Positions 36,201 to 51,200 of a stretch of DNA of 64,000 nt are shown in pieces. Both the position numbers and the translations under genes were made by a program. The first letter of the stretch is position 1, and each line of letters opens with the position of its first letter. The notes beneath the pieces are model-generated. The model ran no database searches. It worked only from the letters and a program-made list of their open reading frames with translations, and was not told where the DNA came from. The stretch comes from Trachythela sp. YZ-2020 (taxonomy: Eukaryota > Cnidaria > Anthozoa > Malacalcyonacea > Clavulariidae), in the NCBI GenBank assembly GCA_016169945.1, contig JADLSH010000363.1, positions 868,001 through 932,000 on the forward strand. The letters run 5' to 3'.

Positions 36201-39200
36201 GTTGTTGGATAGCTCCGACTCCATATCAGGATCCGAATCAAACCTACAAAAAACAACAAATACGTTTTGGCTTGAATAGTGACGATTTAGATTTGGTCAG
36301 GTTCTCAACGCAAACCAGATCTTCAAGGAATTTCTGGCAATCCTGGGAAGGCAGTGCTGTGTAATTAGACAAATATTAGCTGGTTTCAAAGGACATCCAG
36401 GAATTCGTCCAAAAGGCATCATCTGTCCGACGGATCAGTGTAAACACAAGACAAACAATTCAGACGAACTACAATTCTGGTCAAAAACCTTGGCGCAACA
36501 TGCAGCAAGTCACAAATTTAGCTTTCCAAACTTAAGTCAGTATAACTCCCTCCCCACCCCATTTCAATATTGGTCTTTCTCCGGCTACTTTTATCAATGG
36601 GGAGAGCGGGCGGTCGTTAATTCATTTTCCAATAAAATTGTACTTGAAATTGTATGATAATATGCAAACACATTGCTGACTAAATGAGAAAATTAACGCT
36701 TAAGTGTGCCAAATATTTTTGACCAGGATTGTAACAAAATTATCGCGATCTCTACTGGGCAATGTAATTGTTTTGTTTTTGAGTAAACACGATGTTTATT
36801 TCATTCCTATATTAAAATATTATTTACACTGATAAAGATCCGAGCCTACGGTTGAAAGCTTTTCAAAAACAAAATTATACAATTTACCTTAAAGTATAGT
36901 CCTTTAGGGGCAGATGATAGTTATCATTGATATCTGACAGCGGAACACAGAAGTATATCGGCTCTCCAGATTTGAGGGGATCCATGAAACGGATTGCGTC
37001 TACTTTCCATTTAGCTTCAACAACACGTCTTCCTTGCTTAGGCACCAACACAGCATGTAGTGTATTCTGGATGCTACCAGTTTTGTACACAGCCAAAACA
37101 AACGCAGCATGACGAGCTTGACTGTCCATATCCACCACTACGTTCGATGATTGCACATCGCTATCGTCATTCGCGTTCACTACCGGCAGAATACTAAAAG
37201 TAGATAGAAAAACGTTGCAGCTTAGTTTTCCAATGAATCTCCCCGGCACCAATAATACAAACACTGGCCTTGATAAATGGTCCTCTCATGCTAACCTCAC
37301 TCAACACTTGTTATGGTATATTTCAAAACGTAAATCATCTATTAAGCACCCCCCCCCCCTTTTTAGGGAAAAATATTTATTAAGCCTCCCCTATCTATTT
37401 AACCCCCTTCCACAACTAAGAAACACACATTTATTGTTGTATATTTATCATTTCCCATTTATTCTTTTACAATTTCCTTTGTGACTGAGTGATAAGCAAG
37501 TGAATACTCACTCGTAAAAGTATTTCACCGAAAACGAGAACTTAAGCTGATCCTTCCTTGGTCGTTCGATATAAGCATCGTTACTTTCATTTAAATTTTG
37601 CCACTTTGTCTTTGATTTTGACTCGGTCTCCTTGTGGCTACGCAACAACAGCCCATACTCAGTTGTGAACTTAATCTTGTTTCCAACTAGTAAAAATTCT
37701 TCGGCGATATTAGCGACGTCCCTGTGAGCGTATGTGAGCTCGACATCAACTGCTTTGAGGAATGGGGTCGTCTGACCAGAAACTTTGATAACAGGAGCAC
37801 AAACAAGATTTTTATCCAAACGTACATCTTTGTTTAAAACAGCTTCAGCAGGAAACAACTAAAAGTGTAAAATTTACACGGGAGTTTCAGAGACCTTGTT
37901 TGCTACACTGTATTGTTCACTGTTTTCGTTTCGTGTGTTTTATATTGCACAACCCGTACGCAGTCCTCCACGTTCTTTATACACGATTATAATCTCCCAC
38001 GTCTATGTTTAATTTATCTAAAGTTCTTCCTACTCGCAGTCACAGGTTGTTAAGTAAGTTGTTAATTAATAAGTTACAAGGTTGGTTGTAGGACCTAACT
38101 AAAGTCGAACTTTACTAATACGGGCAGCAAAGGAAAAGTGCAAAATGTCCGTTTTTGAGAGGCGTCTGTGTTATAGAGGTCACCAAGTTTACGTCACTTT
38201 AAGACTCCAATGAAAGTTTTAAGTGTTCAGTGATTAAAAACCACGGCCAGCCGATAATATCAGAAAATATACGGTAGAAAGAAACAAATTCCGAAGAATG
38301 TCATGAAACTGTATAAATGTTTGATGGTAATCTCGGTGCACCCACTGCATGATCTCATAGTAGGTGCACCGTCGGAAAACATTACCTGAACTTTTAAACT
38401 TAGTATCTCCTTCGTGACACCAGCTGGAAATGTAATCTTCAGTCTTTTATTTTCTCCATATTGCTTACAAAAGGTATAACTTCTGTTCGTTGGTATCAAA
38501 ATCTGATCGGAGCTGATTCGTGTTGTAGCAACCAAGGTACAAGTCTCGTGTATGGTCGCTTTGGCAAATGGCAAGTAATCATCCAAGTCCAAGATCGCTG
38601 GATTAAGTATCTCTTTTGGAACATCTAGAAAAACAAAAGTTACTACCATAAATCCTCTATCAGCCCTCCCTCGGAGCTTAACAATTTAAGGCATGTTTGA
38701 GGGAGGGGGGTTATTGGAGATGGGGCTTAATACAGATTTCACCAAAACGCAGTAAGAAATGCAGTAAATCACTACACATATGATTCTTTGTTGTGAAGGG
38801 GATTGGGGGGTAGGTATGATTTCTCTAACTTCTCAAACAACCCAGCATTTAATGTGTAATTTAACGCAAAAGTTGACTGGTGAATCTTTCCAATTTACAG
38901 ATTATGGTGTTTTTTAACAACAGGGTTTGAAATAACTGGTACCTTCAATAGAGGCTATTCTTTCCGTCTTTAACTCTTGCCAACCAGTCGGGATTAACTC
39001 TTGCCAACCAGTCGGGATTAACTCTGGCCAACCAGTCGGGCTTAATCTTTCCACGATCAACTCATAAAAATCCAGAAACACCTGGTCCTCGTACGCTGAA
39101 TGTGATAGAAGAACTGTCACAGGTTTCTTAAACGTCACGCCTTCGGGTTCAATTTTAAGGATCCAGCTAACTCCACCCTTTGGCTTCACTTCACATTCTT

Positions 39201-42200
39201 TATACTTCACTCGGCTACACGTTAGAGTGACTTGCTCCACAACGGCTTGTGGTGGAACTAGGAGGAAGGCACTTGCTACGGGAATTTCGAAGCATCCACC
39301 TTTGTCAGTAATAGTGATGCTTAACAGAGAATAGAAAAAATATACAAGCTGCTGTGGGTTTGTGTTGGAACTCTCTGAATAATTTTAACACAGAAAGTCC
39401 AAACAGCTTATCGTGGACGACTACCTTGTAAACTTTCCTCCCTTTTTAATAATGGAATGATAATATACTAGTATTCTCAAAGACTCAAAATGTTAATTAT
39501 TCATGAGCAAAACACAAAGGAAAATAGTCCCATATCGTTTTCTTGACAACGTGCATGGCAATAAACGTTATTGACCATAAACGCAAAAAAGTCAATTCTC
39601 ACAATAAATTGTATGTTCTGTTACGAGAGTTATACTTACAACGACTTAATATCAAATTTTGTTTTTCAACAAATTTTTGGTGATTTAAATCACTATAATA
39701 AATGATATTTTACTCTTCTTTTACTTTGTTTCCCGCTACGTCGACGTACGGATAATTTCAGGTAAATCTTTTACCCAAATCGTCTCTGCACATATTCCTT
39801 GGTTACTCTATTAGTGTTGAAAGTAGCTTACCTATTTTACTTTATCAGACATATCAAATCCTTATGTTGTAATGTATACCTGTTATCTGGAGTTTGTTCA
39901 CTACTTTCGATAATTGGGACATTATACTCTGCGACATCAGTAATTGGATCTTTGACTTTGTTGTCAACTTCACCAATATCCAAATTCATTTGACCGGATA
40001 CTACCATACCGGTATCCATCAGCCTTTTCTGCAACAATCGTCCCTCAATCAAAGGGTTGTAAACTTGCTCATCCAGTTGTATCGTCGCAGGCCACTCTTC
40101 AACAGTTGGTGATGGTTTAAAAAGCATTCGGACAAATTCAAACAAGATCTTGTTTATTTCATGGACGGATATAGCATTTTTAAACGACTCCTCTTGTTTA
40201 AGAAAAGTGGTTTTCGTTTCTTTTCTAACCAGAAAAGAAATCACTTCTTGAATTTTATGTAGGTCATGAAGCTCTTGTAGGAACCGTAGACAACGAAGAA
40301 CTGCAGCTTCTGGCTTGGTTAAATTGCGAAGTATTTCTGATATAATTCTTACTCTGGCAGCAATGATTTTATCAGCTGTAGATATCGATTCCGGCTCCAA
40401 AAAAGCTTCACTTGCGTACTTGAAAATGCCACATATCCTCATGAAGCTTGGTCTCATTTTATACTTATCATCATCAGCCTGGAGGGACCATTCTCTCAAC
40501 AAAGAAACACCTCTAGAGATGCGTGCTTTTTCGTTCTTCAAAGCTGGATTACCTTTTCCTAATTTGATATTACTCAAATCACGACAAATTTCCACACAAC
40601 ATTTACTCAAAGTCGATGCGTGTTCCACATTGTTGCTAACCAGACTGCGAACAAACCTTAAGCTTTGGACTACATGGCAAAAAAGGACAAAGTATTTATT
40701 GAAAATTATATAAAATTTATAAATATCGGAGACGCCTGCTGAGGCGTTCACACTGGTCCCGGGTAGCAAAATACACACCCTATACGTATGGGATGGGGGG
40801 TTAACCTGTTAAAAACTTTGGTCGTCAGGCCATTTTCGGATCACACTTTGGTTTATACCAAAGCTAGAAAGCCGTTATTCGAGCAACACTGACCTTTTGA
40901 TGGTTTTAGTAAACCCCCCCCCCCCCCCATCCGGAGAGTCCGCTCTGGTTACTACTTACATATCTTACAGCATTCCACATATTTTTCCCCACCCCCCTTG
41001 TCTAGCCTATATCTCCCTCCTCACAAGCAAATTTCCCCCCAGGAAAGCCACACCAAAGTCCTGACTATCCTAATGTGTATTCGCTGAATTGTATTGTTGA
41101 ATATATGAATATTCAGATGCGCATAACAAACGTCTTTAGTCTGTTTAGACGTTTAATTCGTCTTGTTTAACTAGGGATCCAAGGATTGTGCAAAGTTTCA
41201 AAGAGCCATAAGTTTTGAGGAAAATGGGAGTGACTGATGGGGGGAAATTCAGTAAGGAAAACGAAAGATTAATATGGAAGCACTGAAGTACTCTGCGGCG
41301 AAGACATATTTTTGTTCAATTTTGGATCCTGTAACACCATAATTTACAAGTAAATGCAAGTAATGTTTCAGGAAAATTTCTCCTTGATCCTACAGATAGA
41401 GAATATTTCACAATTCGCCGTGGGATCGGAAGTGTATGCGTATTTATTGCTGACGTAAATAGATGAGTCATGCATGGAATTAGCTATAAACAGTATTTAT
41501 ATGTCAAGATTGTCAAGTTCTCATGACATTTGTTTTTCGAAGGCCTATTATTAACTTCGCTTTTGAAAATCGTGTTTTTAACGCCAAGCGTAAACATACG
41601 CAGGGAAATTATGCCCCATTTATAATTACTTGTAAAAACAAATAAAACCGAGTGAACCAAAACGCAATGGAAGTTGGTACTGCTATAGCGAGAACTTTTT
41701 AACTAGAACACCGACACAATTTTTAAGGGCATTTTTTTCAAAGCGGAAATACTGTTTAACTTTCGTTTTCCTAACAATGTCAATGACAATGCATATATAA
41801 ACAGGGGTATGACTAATTAGCGGAACTGCAGACCACGGAACCTGCGGACTGCGGAACTTGCGGACCTGCGGAACTCAATAATTTCACCTTTTTCTTCTTG
41901 TAAAACATAGCTCCTTCAACAATCTATGCGATTTTAGGGTTTATTTACATGATTTTGTTCAATTTTGCCGGTAAATCTGTTTTGTCAATAAAAAAACATT
42001 ACGAAAATGAGGGGCACTGTACTTGTTGTAATTTATTGAACGTTTGCTATATCAATAATACCAAACTATAATATACTGTAATATTTTATTACTTAGGTCT
42101 TACTCGTAACATGAATAGAACATGAACATAATTATTCGAAGCTAAGCAATAATATCCACTTTTGCTAATCGTTTGCAAGGATGCATATATATATATTAGA

Positions 42201-45200
42201 CAGCTTTCATAGTACGCTGTGGGGAGCTATGAGAATTTATAGTAGGGGTGGGGGGAGGTCACAATAAGATATTGAGAGCAGTTAATTTACGATTTTCGCA
42301 TGTATTCTTTTTCTATTAGCTTTTAACTATTGTACCAGCCAGTTTACTTCCTCATTATAATAAGGTTGAAAATGATCTTGGCGGACACAAATATTTTAGT
42401 GAATGTCGGAGATTTGCGGCTTTTGAGTCCATCGTAATTGGCCATTTCTATTCTGTGATGCGGCCATGCCTCCACAATGCTAAAAAATACTTCAAAATTT
42501 TCTTTTGAAATTTGTCTATCTTTTGAAAGTTGAAATTATTTCTTTCCAAGTGGAAACGCTGGAGAGTACGATTTTGTTATTGACAAAACAGATTACCGGC
42601 ATCATATAAATAAACCCTAAAGATTGTTGAAGGAGCTATGTTTTACAAGAAGAAAAAGGTGAAATTATTGAGATCCGCAGGTTCCGCAAGTTCCGCAGTC
42701 CGCAGGTTCCGTGGTCTGCAGTTCCGCTAATTAGTCATACCCTATAAACAGTACTGTTGTTTACGTTCACACTTCAAACGTAATTAATTATATCACAGAA
42801 AATCAGAATTTACATTTATTTTTAAATATTGAATTTAGAGCGGTTTATGCAACCTTTTCTGTGGCCTATATGTTGTGTCAACAGTGTGTGTTGCTCGTCA
42901 TATGTATATAGAGGTAAAGGCTAATTACTCGCGGCCCGACCTAGCCTGATCCCAGACCCTCTTTGTGGGCTCTGTCCCACCCGAGCGTCTGATAACATTC
43001 ATACAACATTCCTTTCTCATGTCTTGACCAATCAACGTCAAGCCCTCGAAAATCGTGGGGATTACCTTGGATGACTTTGGATGAACCGTCAACTGCAAAC
43101 GTTTTTCCACGTTTGTTTACGTTTCAAACGCACACGTTTGGAGTTATTTTTATACATGTTTGTAGGTCCCGCCCATATTGTTTTATAAACGTAAGAGCTA
43201 GGTTTTAGATCAAATATAGCGGGTTTTGTTTATCGATTTTACATTGAATATTAAATACAATGCCTGTACGAGTGAAAGTTTTATACGGACATAGTTACGA
43301 TCGTCAAAACATAGCTAAAACACGCTATATTTGATTTAAAACCTAGCTCTTACGTTTATAAAACAACATGGGCGGGACCTACAAACGTGTATAACAATAA
43401 CTCCAAACGTGTGCGTTTGAAAAGTAAACAAACGCGGAAAAACGTTTGCAGTTGACGGTTGCTTGCAAATGGTAGTAGTGTTGAACAACATGGCAGAGAA
43501 TATATCCCTTCGTGAAGTAACTGAAATATTTAAAATAAAGAGCTTATCCAGTCAACAAAAACAAGTATTCGACATCATTTTCATCGTTTAAACATTTAAC
43601 AGCTTGTCCCGTTTGCGAATTCATGTTATTTTACCAGCCTCGTACCCAGGCGCTTTTAAGGAAAAGAAAAAAAAATCGCATTCAGCTAATTCATAGAGAT
43701 CAGTGGTAAGCTGAGCGAGCGCGCGGGGGTGCTTGGGGAGGTCATCAGGACCTCCCCAAAATGCACCGCGTTTCAAGACCTCCCCAAGCACCCCCGCGCG
43801 CTCGCTTAGCCACTGATCTCTATAAATTAGCTGAATGCGTAACTTTTCTTTTCCTTAAAGCGCCTGGGTACGAGGCTGTTATTTTACTGCATTATGAAAT
43901 TGACAACTTTTCTATTTGTGAAAAGGGGGCGTGGCGGTAATATTTGCATTACATTATATTAATAGATATTGTCATAGGAAAGGAATGTTGTATGAATGTT
44001 ATCAGACGCTCGGGTGGGACCACAGTTAATAATAGAAGGAAGATGGTTAGGCTAGCCAATGACGTCACAAAATATGTTATTGTTCAGCTTTTATTTTGGT
44101 CACGTGGAAACTTGACGGCACGCGAATCTTAAATAATGTATCGAATTACATATATTTACATTACAAGCGTCGCTATTGTATCTCAAAAGCTGTGTTTTAA
44201 AGAGATATTTCTTTCGTTTTCTTTTGGCCATGTAATTTAAAGCAATGCCCGGTGCAAACTGTGCATTTTACGGCTGTTTTAGCAGCGGTAGAACAAAAAC
44301 TATATCGCTATTTAAAATTCCCGTGGTTAGCGCAAGAGATGGCGATCATGTTAAAACGTTGAAACAAAACGCCAGAGAAGAATGGCTTCGCCTAATTTTA
44401 AGGACGAGAGAAATGACCCCCGAGCTCAAGATTCAAATCGAGAAGAACAACATACATCTTTGTGACCTTCATTTTAAACCAGAATGTATTAATGCCTGTA
44501 AGTATACCAGCGTATTCATATTCGCGTTTAGTATGTTTAATATGAATATTCATGATTTGTCAAAAGTCAAACTGGTCAATTGTTAATTACACCACAGTGA
44601 TTACACTAGAGCCTTTTGAAAACATTAATAGTTTCTCTTTTTTTATATTCTATAGCTCCAAGAAGAAAAGATTTGGTGTGCGGTAGTGTCCCAACCGAAA
44701 ACCTGCCAACAAAAAGCCATGAAAATCCAACGAGACAACGAAGAGCTTTGGTACGATCTGGAACGACGCCAGTAGAGGAAATGCCTTCAACATCCACAAA
44801 CCCCCCAAGAGAAATACAGTATATGGACCTGGGGAACATTGTTAAGCAAGCCCATGAACAAAAATTTGATCCGTGGAAAGTTGATGCATCGAGTGAGGGA
44901 CAAGTGAAATTCACATTGTTTGACAATAAACATTGTCTACCCAAATACACCTTAGTGGTGGACAATAGTTTGGAATTTATTGTCTTGGTGTTCAACTGGC
45001 CCCTATCAGAAGACCATGTTATTTATAAGGAAACTAAACGTACTGTTAAATATATCGATGTTCTTGAATTGTTGCAAGCAATCGAAACTGCACCATTATG
45101 CAACGGTTTGCCTTATGATGATGATGATGTGCGATCTGTTGCTGTGGATCCCACCTCCCAATGTTCCTCAGGGTCTGTTCTTCGCCATTCGATACCAAAA

Positions 45201-48200
45201 TTACTACCTGATGATGCTTCACATTTTGAAGTTACAGTGATTTTTCGTTCAGTCGATTGTGAACTAACTTTATCAAGTGAAGGTTCAAAAGAACAATGTA
45301 AACCATGTTCCACTGCTGTTAGCGAGATTAAGAGGTCCAGCAGAAGAAAATCGAGAGCATCAGCCCTTCCAGCTAAGTCAAAAGCTCCACTGGCAGCATG
45401 TGGACCTGAAAAGCTCCGTGCAACTTTAGTGGCAACCCGACTTGAGTGCATTGATCTTCGAGAAAGACTAAAGTCTCTGGAAAAGAAGATTGAACAGGAT
45501 GGTTTGGGAATAAGTGAGTCGACAGAGAAAGATATCCTCAAAATCATGGCTGGAAAAAATCTTGACGATAATCCACACATGAAGTTTTTCTGGGACCAGC
45601 AGATGAAACTCCTTCAGTCTAGCAAAATGGGAAGAAGATATCATCCCCAAATAATCAGGTTTGTAAAATATTTTTTGTGAGTGGAAACATGGAGCATTAT
45701 AACTGTACAGGGATATAGCCAAGGTGGAGTTAAGGGAGCCGCGGCTTTTAACCTAATATATATTTACTTCAAAATTAATGGAAGTAAAATTAATTCAACT
45801 CAGTCCCCTAGTCAACTTGATCAATTGTTCTTCATAAAATCCGGCAAACAAGGTGCTCGTGCTTGCATTATAACCACAACTATATACCTTTTGTCCAACC
45901 TCAGCCCCCCTCCCCCCTTTTTTACAGGTCTGGCTACGTCCCTGTAACCAGGGCCTTTTTTAACTAATGTACTGGAGGGGCCTCCCAGCCCCCATGTTGG
46001 CCCCCCCCCCCAGTAAGCTATTTTGGCCCCCCCAGTGAAGGTCCCTTTTGTTCAAAATGTAACCAAAAAAGGGGGGAAAACTGAGTTTAGAGGAAAGTTA
46101 TGGTATTCTTACAACAAAACCTGGCTCCGTTTAGATGCGATATATCAAAAATTGTCTCTGAAAATGCAGGAAATCAAGCCACAGAGACTCAAGAATACAA
46201 AAATTTTCTGGAGGAGGACCCCAGACCCCCTTCAATTTCCCACACCTGTAATACACCACCTACTTGTTACGTCCCCTTTCGATGATGGCCCCCCCACTAA
46301 CGATTTCTTAAAAAAGGCCCTGCAACTGTATACATTTTTACATTCTAGATTTGCCTTGTCTCTCCATGCAAAGTCTGCAAGTGCCTACAGAGAACTGCAA
46401 GAAAGTGGTGCTCTTATCCTCCCAAGTGAACGTGTTCTCAGGGACTATAAGAACTATTTTAAACCAAAAGCAGGAATCAACAAGGAAAGTGTTGAACATT
46501 TGAGAACAAAATCATCCTCATTTTCAGATTTACAGAGGTATGTCTGTGTGGTTATGGATGAAATGAGAATCCAATCGAATTTAGTATTCGACAAACATTC
46601 CGGGGAGTTAATTGGGTTCATTGATCTTGGTGATCCCATGACAAATTATGCCAACCTCCAGCAGGAAGATACGATTGCCTCCCATGCTTTAGCTTTCCTT
46701 TTGCGTGGACTTTGCACTGACCTGAAGCACATCATAGGATATTACTTCACTGGTAATATCACCTCCTTCCAGCTGATGCCGATATTTTGGAAAATTGTTT
46801 CTGTTCTGGAGGTGTCTCTTGACTTAAAGGTTGTTGCTGCAGTTAATGATGGAGCATCTCCAAATAGAAAATTTTTCAATCTACATTGCAATCTGGCCAA
46901 AGAGATAAAGCATGACATTGTATACAAAACTCTCAATGTTTTTGCAATGTCACGCTTTATTTACTTCTTTGCTGACTCTCCGCACCTTTTGAAGACCTCA
47001 AGGAATTGCCTCTACAATTCTGGATATGGTTCCGGTAGCCGATATATGTGGAACAATGGGAACTATTTGTTGTTTCGGCATATAGCCGATTTATTCTACA
47101 GCGATCAAAATTTTGCTCTACACTCCCTCCCCAAGCTTACCTTGGATCATATCACCCTCACATCCTACAGCAAGATGAAGGTAAAGCTGGCAGTCCAAGT
47201 GCTAAGCAATTCTGTGGCTGTTACACTACGAGAGAGTGGCAAAGAGGAAGTTCTCGGCACTGCCATGTTTTGTGAAATGATGAATCGTTTCTTTGATTGT
47301 ACGAATGTTCGATCAAAAACCGAGCATAGCAGAAAAAGAAATGATTTCTTGAAGCCATATAGATCTTGTGATGATGAGCGTTTTGCCTGGTTAACAGATG
47401 TCTTCCTCAAGTACCTCCAAGATTGGAAGACCAGCACCTTAACACGACCTGGTGAGTATTCTGCGGATGATAGAGCAAAGATGTTCTTGTCACCACAAAC
47501 GTACAATGGCCTACAGATCTCTGTCCTGTCTCATGTGGAAGCTATCCAGTTTTTATTAAAACAGGGATTTGATTATGTCTTGTCTGAAAGATTTATGCAG
47601 GACATTTTGGAGGACTACTTTGGTCATCAGAGAGCAAGAGGTGGTGGTAGATCAGACAATCCCACTGCTCAACAGTTTGGGTACAATGACCTCACTATTA
47701 CCACCCAGAGAGACATTGCACCAGTTATTAGAGGCAATGTTGGTGGGCGTTATGAAGTGAAGAAATGGCAGAAAGTTAGTGATGAGCCTGTCAAAAAACG
47801 CCCGAAAAAAGACAAATAAGGAACTTGATATATTAGGGACCTTAATAATTCATAATCTCATATAAATAGTCTATTAGCTGTGATCGCATTTATAAAACAC
47901 TTATTAAATTAATTAACCAAATCATTCTATCTATAAACCCATATTTCATCACTGGAAATAATGTTACTTCAGATGATGGTTGCTCACTGAGTATGATCTG
48001 GGTTTACAGATAAAAATATTTGGTTAATATTGTGTTCATAATTAACAACTTATAAAGCAAAAACAAATTAAGAATAGACAAAACAACATGCAGGTTGAGA
48101 CTGAAAATTTACACTCTCAACATGCATATATCATATATTGTATTCTCAAGATGTCTTATCTATTCAGAATTTCCTTTTTGCTTTACTTTTTTAATTGTCG

Positions 48201-51200
48201 GCTGTTCATGGTTTTTAACACTTAAGTGGTATCAGTATCACAAGGTGAAAACAGTTACATTTATTGAAAATTTACCATGTCAAAGAACTTGCATGCTATA
48301 TTGTATGTTTAATATATGTATATTATTGCACTATAATTAATGATTAATAGAAACTTACACCATTCACACCAACAATATTATAAATCAACAAATGCACTAT
48401 ATTACAGTTTTTAAAACATTTGCTGTATGAAAGTAGCTACCTATTTCTTTTCAGATTTCTTGAGCTCTTTCCTCAGCGCCTTGGTACTTGTTTGTTTTTG
48501 TTTTATTTTGTATTTTGTGATAAAGTCTCGAGCATAAGAAAAAGACCTTACTTTTATATAGAGTTTGACAACATTCTCCAAACACAACTTTTGAGTTGGA
48601 GATGAAAGTTCAATTCCGGATGTCAAAATTATATTCTCCCACAAAGACTTAACTACAGGAGAATTGAGCACTGTGTCGCATATAACACCGGTTGGTATGC
48701 TTCTTAATGTTTCATTTGTCTTGGCAAGTTCAGTTCGAAAGGTAAGTTCGGAAATTTCAAGGATGCCGACCAGGTCAGCAGAGGGTGATACAAGTCCTCC
48801 TCTGCTTCGTGCAGCAATAAACCCTTGACTAGCTGGCTCACTCGACCTCATTGCTTGTAACAAACCTTGAATTTCCTCATTCGATTTCTCTTTTTTCTTC
48901 CTATTTTTCAGATGTAGCCTGCTAACTATATACCCTGCAATATATGACAATGGCCCACGTTCAGCAGGATCAATTTTCTCTTCCTCTCGGGCTTGATCGT
49001 CCTTTTTCATGTGTGTCCTGTTGTAAAAGCCAACAAGAAAATCAGGCAGCTGTATCATCACTAAGTTCGCTATTTTATAGTCTTTGCACGTCAGAAGCTC
49101 GCACGATCGGGGGATTAGACCATAAAACGATTCCAGTAACTTATCCTGGCTCTTTTTTCTAGCGAATTTTTGATACATAGGCAGCAGAGCTTCAAAAAGG
49201 GCTTCAGTGGATGTCACAGTTCCTAACGCTTTGTTCGTATCACTGCTGTAAAGGTCTTCGTCAATTATACGAGCTTTTATAGCTTCAACAAAGCCACAAA
49301 CTGTGTCTTCGTCTAGTTGCTCGACGCTAGAGCTTTCCTCAGAAGCCTGTGCTAAGTTCTCTTGCATGACATGCTTCGAGTTCGTATGTCTGGTTAAGCC
49401 ACCTTTCGATTTGCATACTTTCTCGCATTTATCGCACGGAAAAGATTTTTTGCCTTCGATTTCAGTGACAGCATCGATAAACTCGTTGTCGATCTCGGTT
49501 GCCTCAGTTTCAACAACGGCAACGCTACATAAAAGGTTGAAACGATCATCAAAGTCCTCTTCAGAAGGCGACTCATAGCCAGATATCTCATCCCCTTCAA
49601 TGCCGGCTGGATTTTCGCGTTCTGTATCGCTCATATACCACTTTAAAAATAGCTTAAATATCTTCTAAACGTACTTGTGTGGCACTACTTCAAAGAATCC
49701 TATCGCTTTTGCTTTGAAAACAACCTGAAATTTGATACTTTATCCGGAAATGTGGTTCACTCCTATGCAAATTTATACAATGTTTTCACAATGCGTGCCG
49801 CGAAGTCACCACGTGACTTTTTTCCCTTTGATCCCCGACATCATTCACCGCCTCCTTTGAAGTTTGCCGGCTAGCCTAACCATCTCCCTTCTATTAGGGA
49901 GCTTTAGCAGTGACTACGAGTACGACTACGAGTACGAGATTTGACCGCGCGAGTACTGGCGCGAGGAACTCGTAGTCGTAGTCGTTTCCGGTGAAATGTT
50001 ACTTTAGCATATGTAAACAACAACAAGATTGTGTCAATTTTGATCAACTACATCTGATTAGATTTTGATTAGATTGCTATGGCTGCGAAAAGTGCAATAC
50101 TTGACGCAGCTACAGCATTATACGCGAACGATGTAATTGACGAGCAGGATTTCTTTTCGATCTATGACAATACTCGAAGAAAGAGCCCGGAATTTCAGTA
50201 CTGGGAGTATGAAAAAATTGAAGATCAGTTGGGAGAAATGACGACTGACGAAAGCACTGCGGAGTTCAGGTTTGAATTAGCCGATCTTCCTTTGCTCGCT
50301 GATGCTCTCAGAATTCCGGAGAAGGTTGTCTGTCCCAATCGTACGGTTGCTAGCGGCATGGAGGCTTTATGCATTACGTTAAAGCGTTTCGCCTACCCGT
50401 GTCGCTACAACGATATGATTCCGCGATGTGGTCGATCTGTTTCTGAGCTTTGCCTCATCACATCAGAAGTTACTGACTATATTTTTAACAACCATGGACA
50501 CCTTTTACGAGACCTCGATCAACCCTGGCTTCAGCCCGATCGTTTAGAAGAGTTTGCGAACGCCATTCACAGCCGTGGTGCGGCACTTCAAAACTGTTGG
50601 GGCTTTGTGGATGGTACAGTGAGGCCAATTTGCCGTCAGGCCAACACCAACGGATGGTTTATAATGGCCATAAACGGGTGCATGCAATAAAATTCCAGTC
50701 TGTGGTCGCCCCAAACGGATTAGTTGCTAATCTTTATGGACCAACAGGTAAATTTATGTTATTATTATCACTGTCCCATTTATATTAGTGTTTTAAAAAA
50801 AAAGTTAATTCATATAAAGGTCATATATAAATCCACAAGAAATAATTACAATTTAACTTAATTTTTGTAGAGGGAAAGAGGCATGATGCAGGGATTTTGA
50901 GGATGTCTGGCCTGTTAGATGCCTTAGAGCAACATTGCAACAAACCAAATGGTGATGCACTCTGCATATATGGAGACCCTGCCTATCCATTAAGGAGGCA
51001 TCTACAGGCACCATACCAAAATCAACACCTTACGCCAGAACAAGTGGAGTTCAATAGGTCTATGAGTGCTGTTCGGGTGGCTGTGGAGTGGGTTTTGGTG
51101 ACATCATTACCTACTACAAATTTCTCGACTTCAAGAAGAATTTAAAGCTTGGTCTAAGTGCAGTTGGCAAAATATACTCGGTTTGCACCATCCTTAGAAA

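Noticed and set aside
45113..45580. 155-aa minus-strand ORF
   Set aside because: Antisense to the second exon of the THAP transposase, whose splice phases are consistent.
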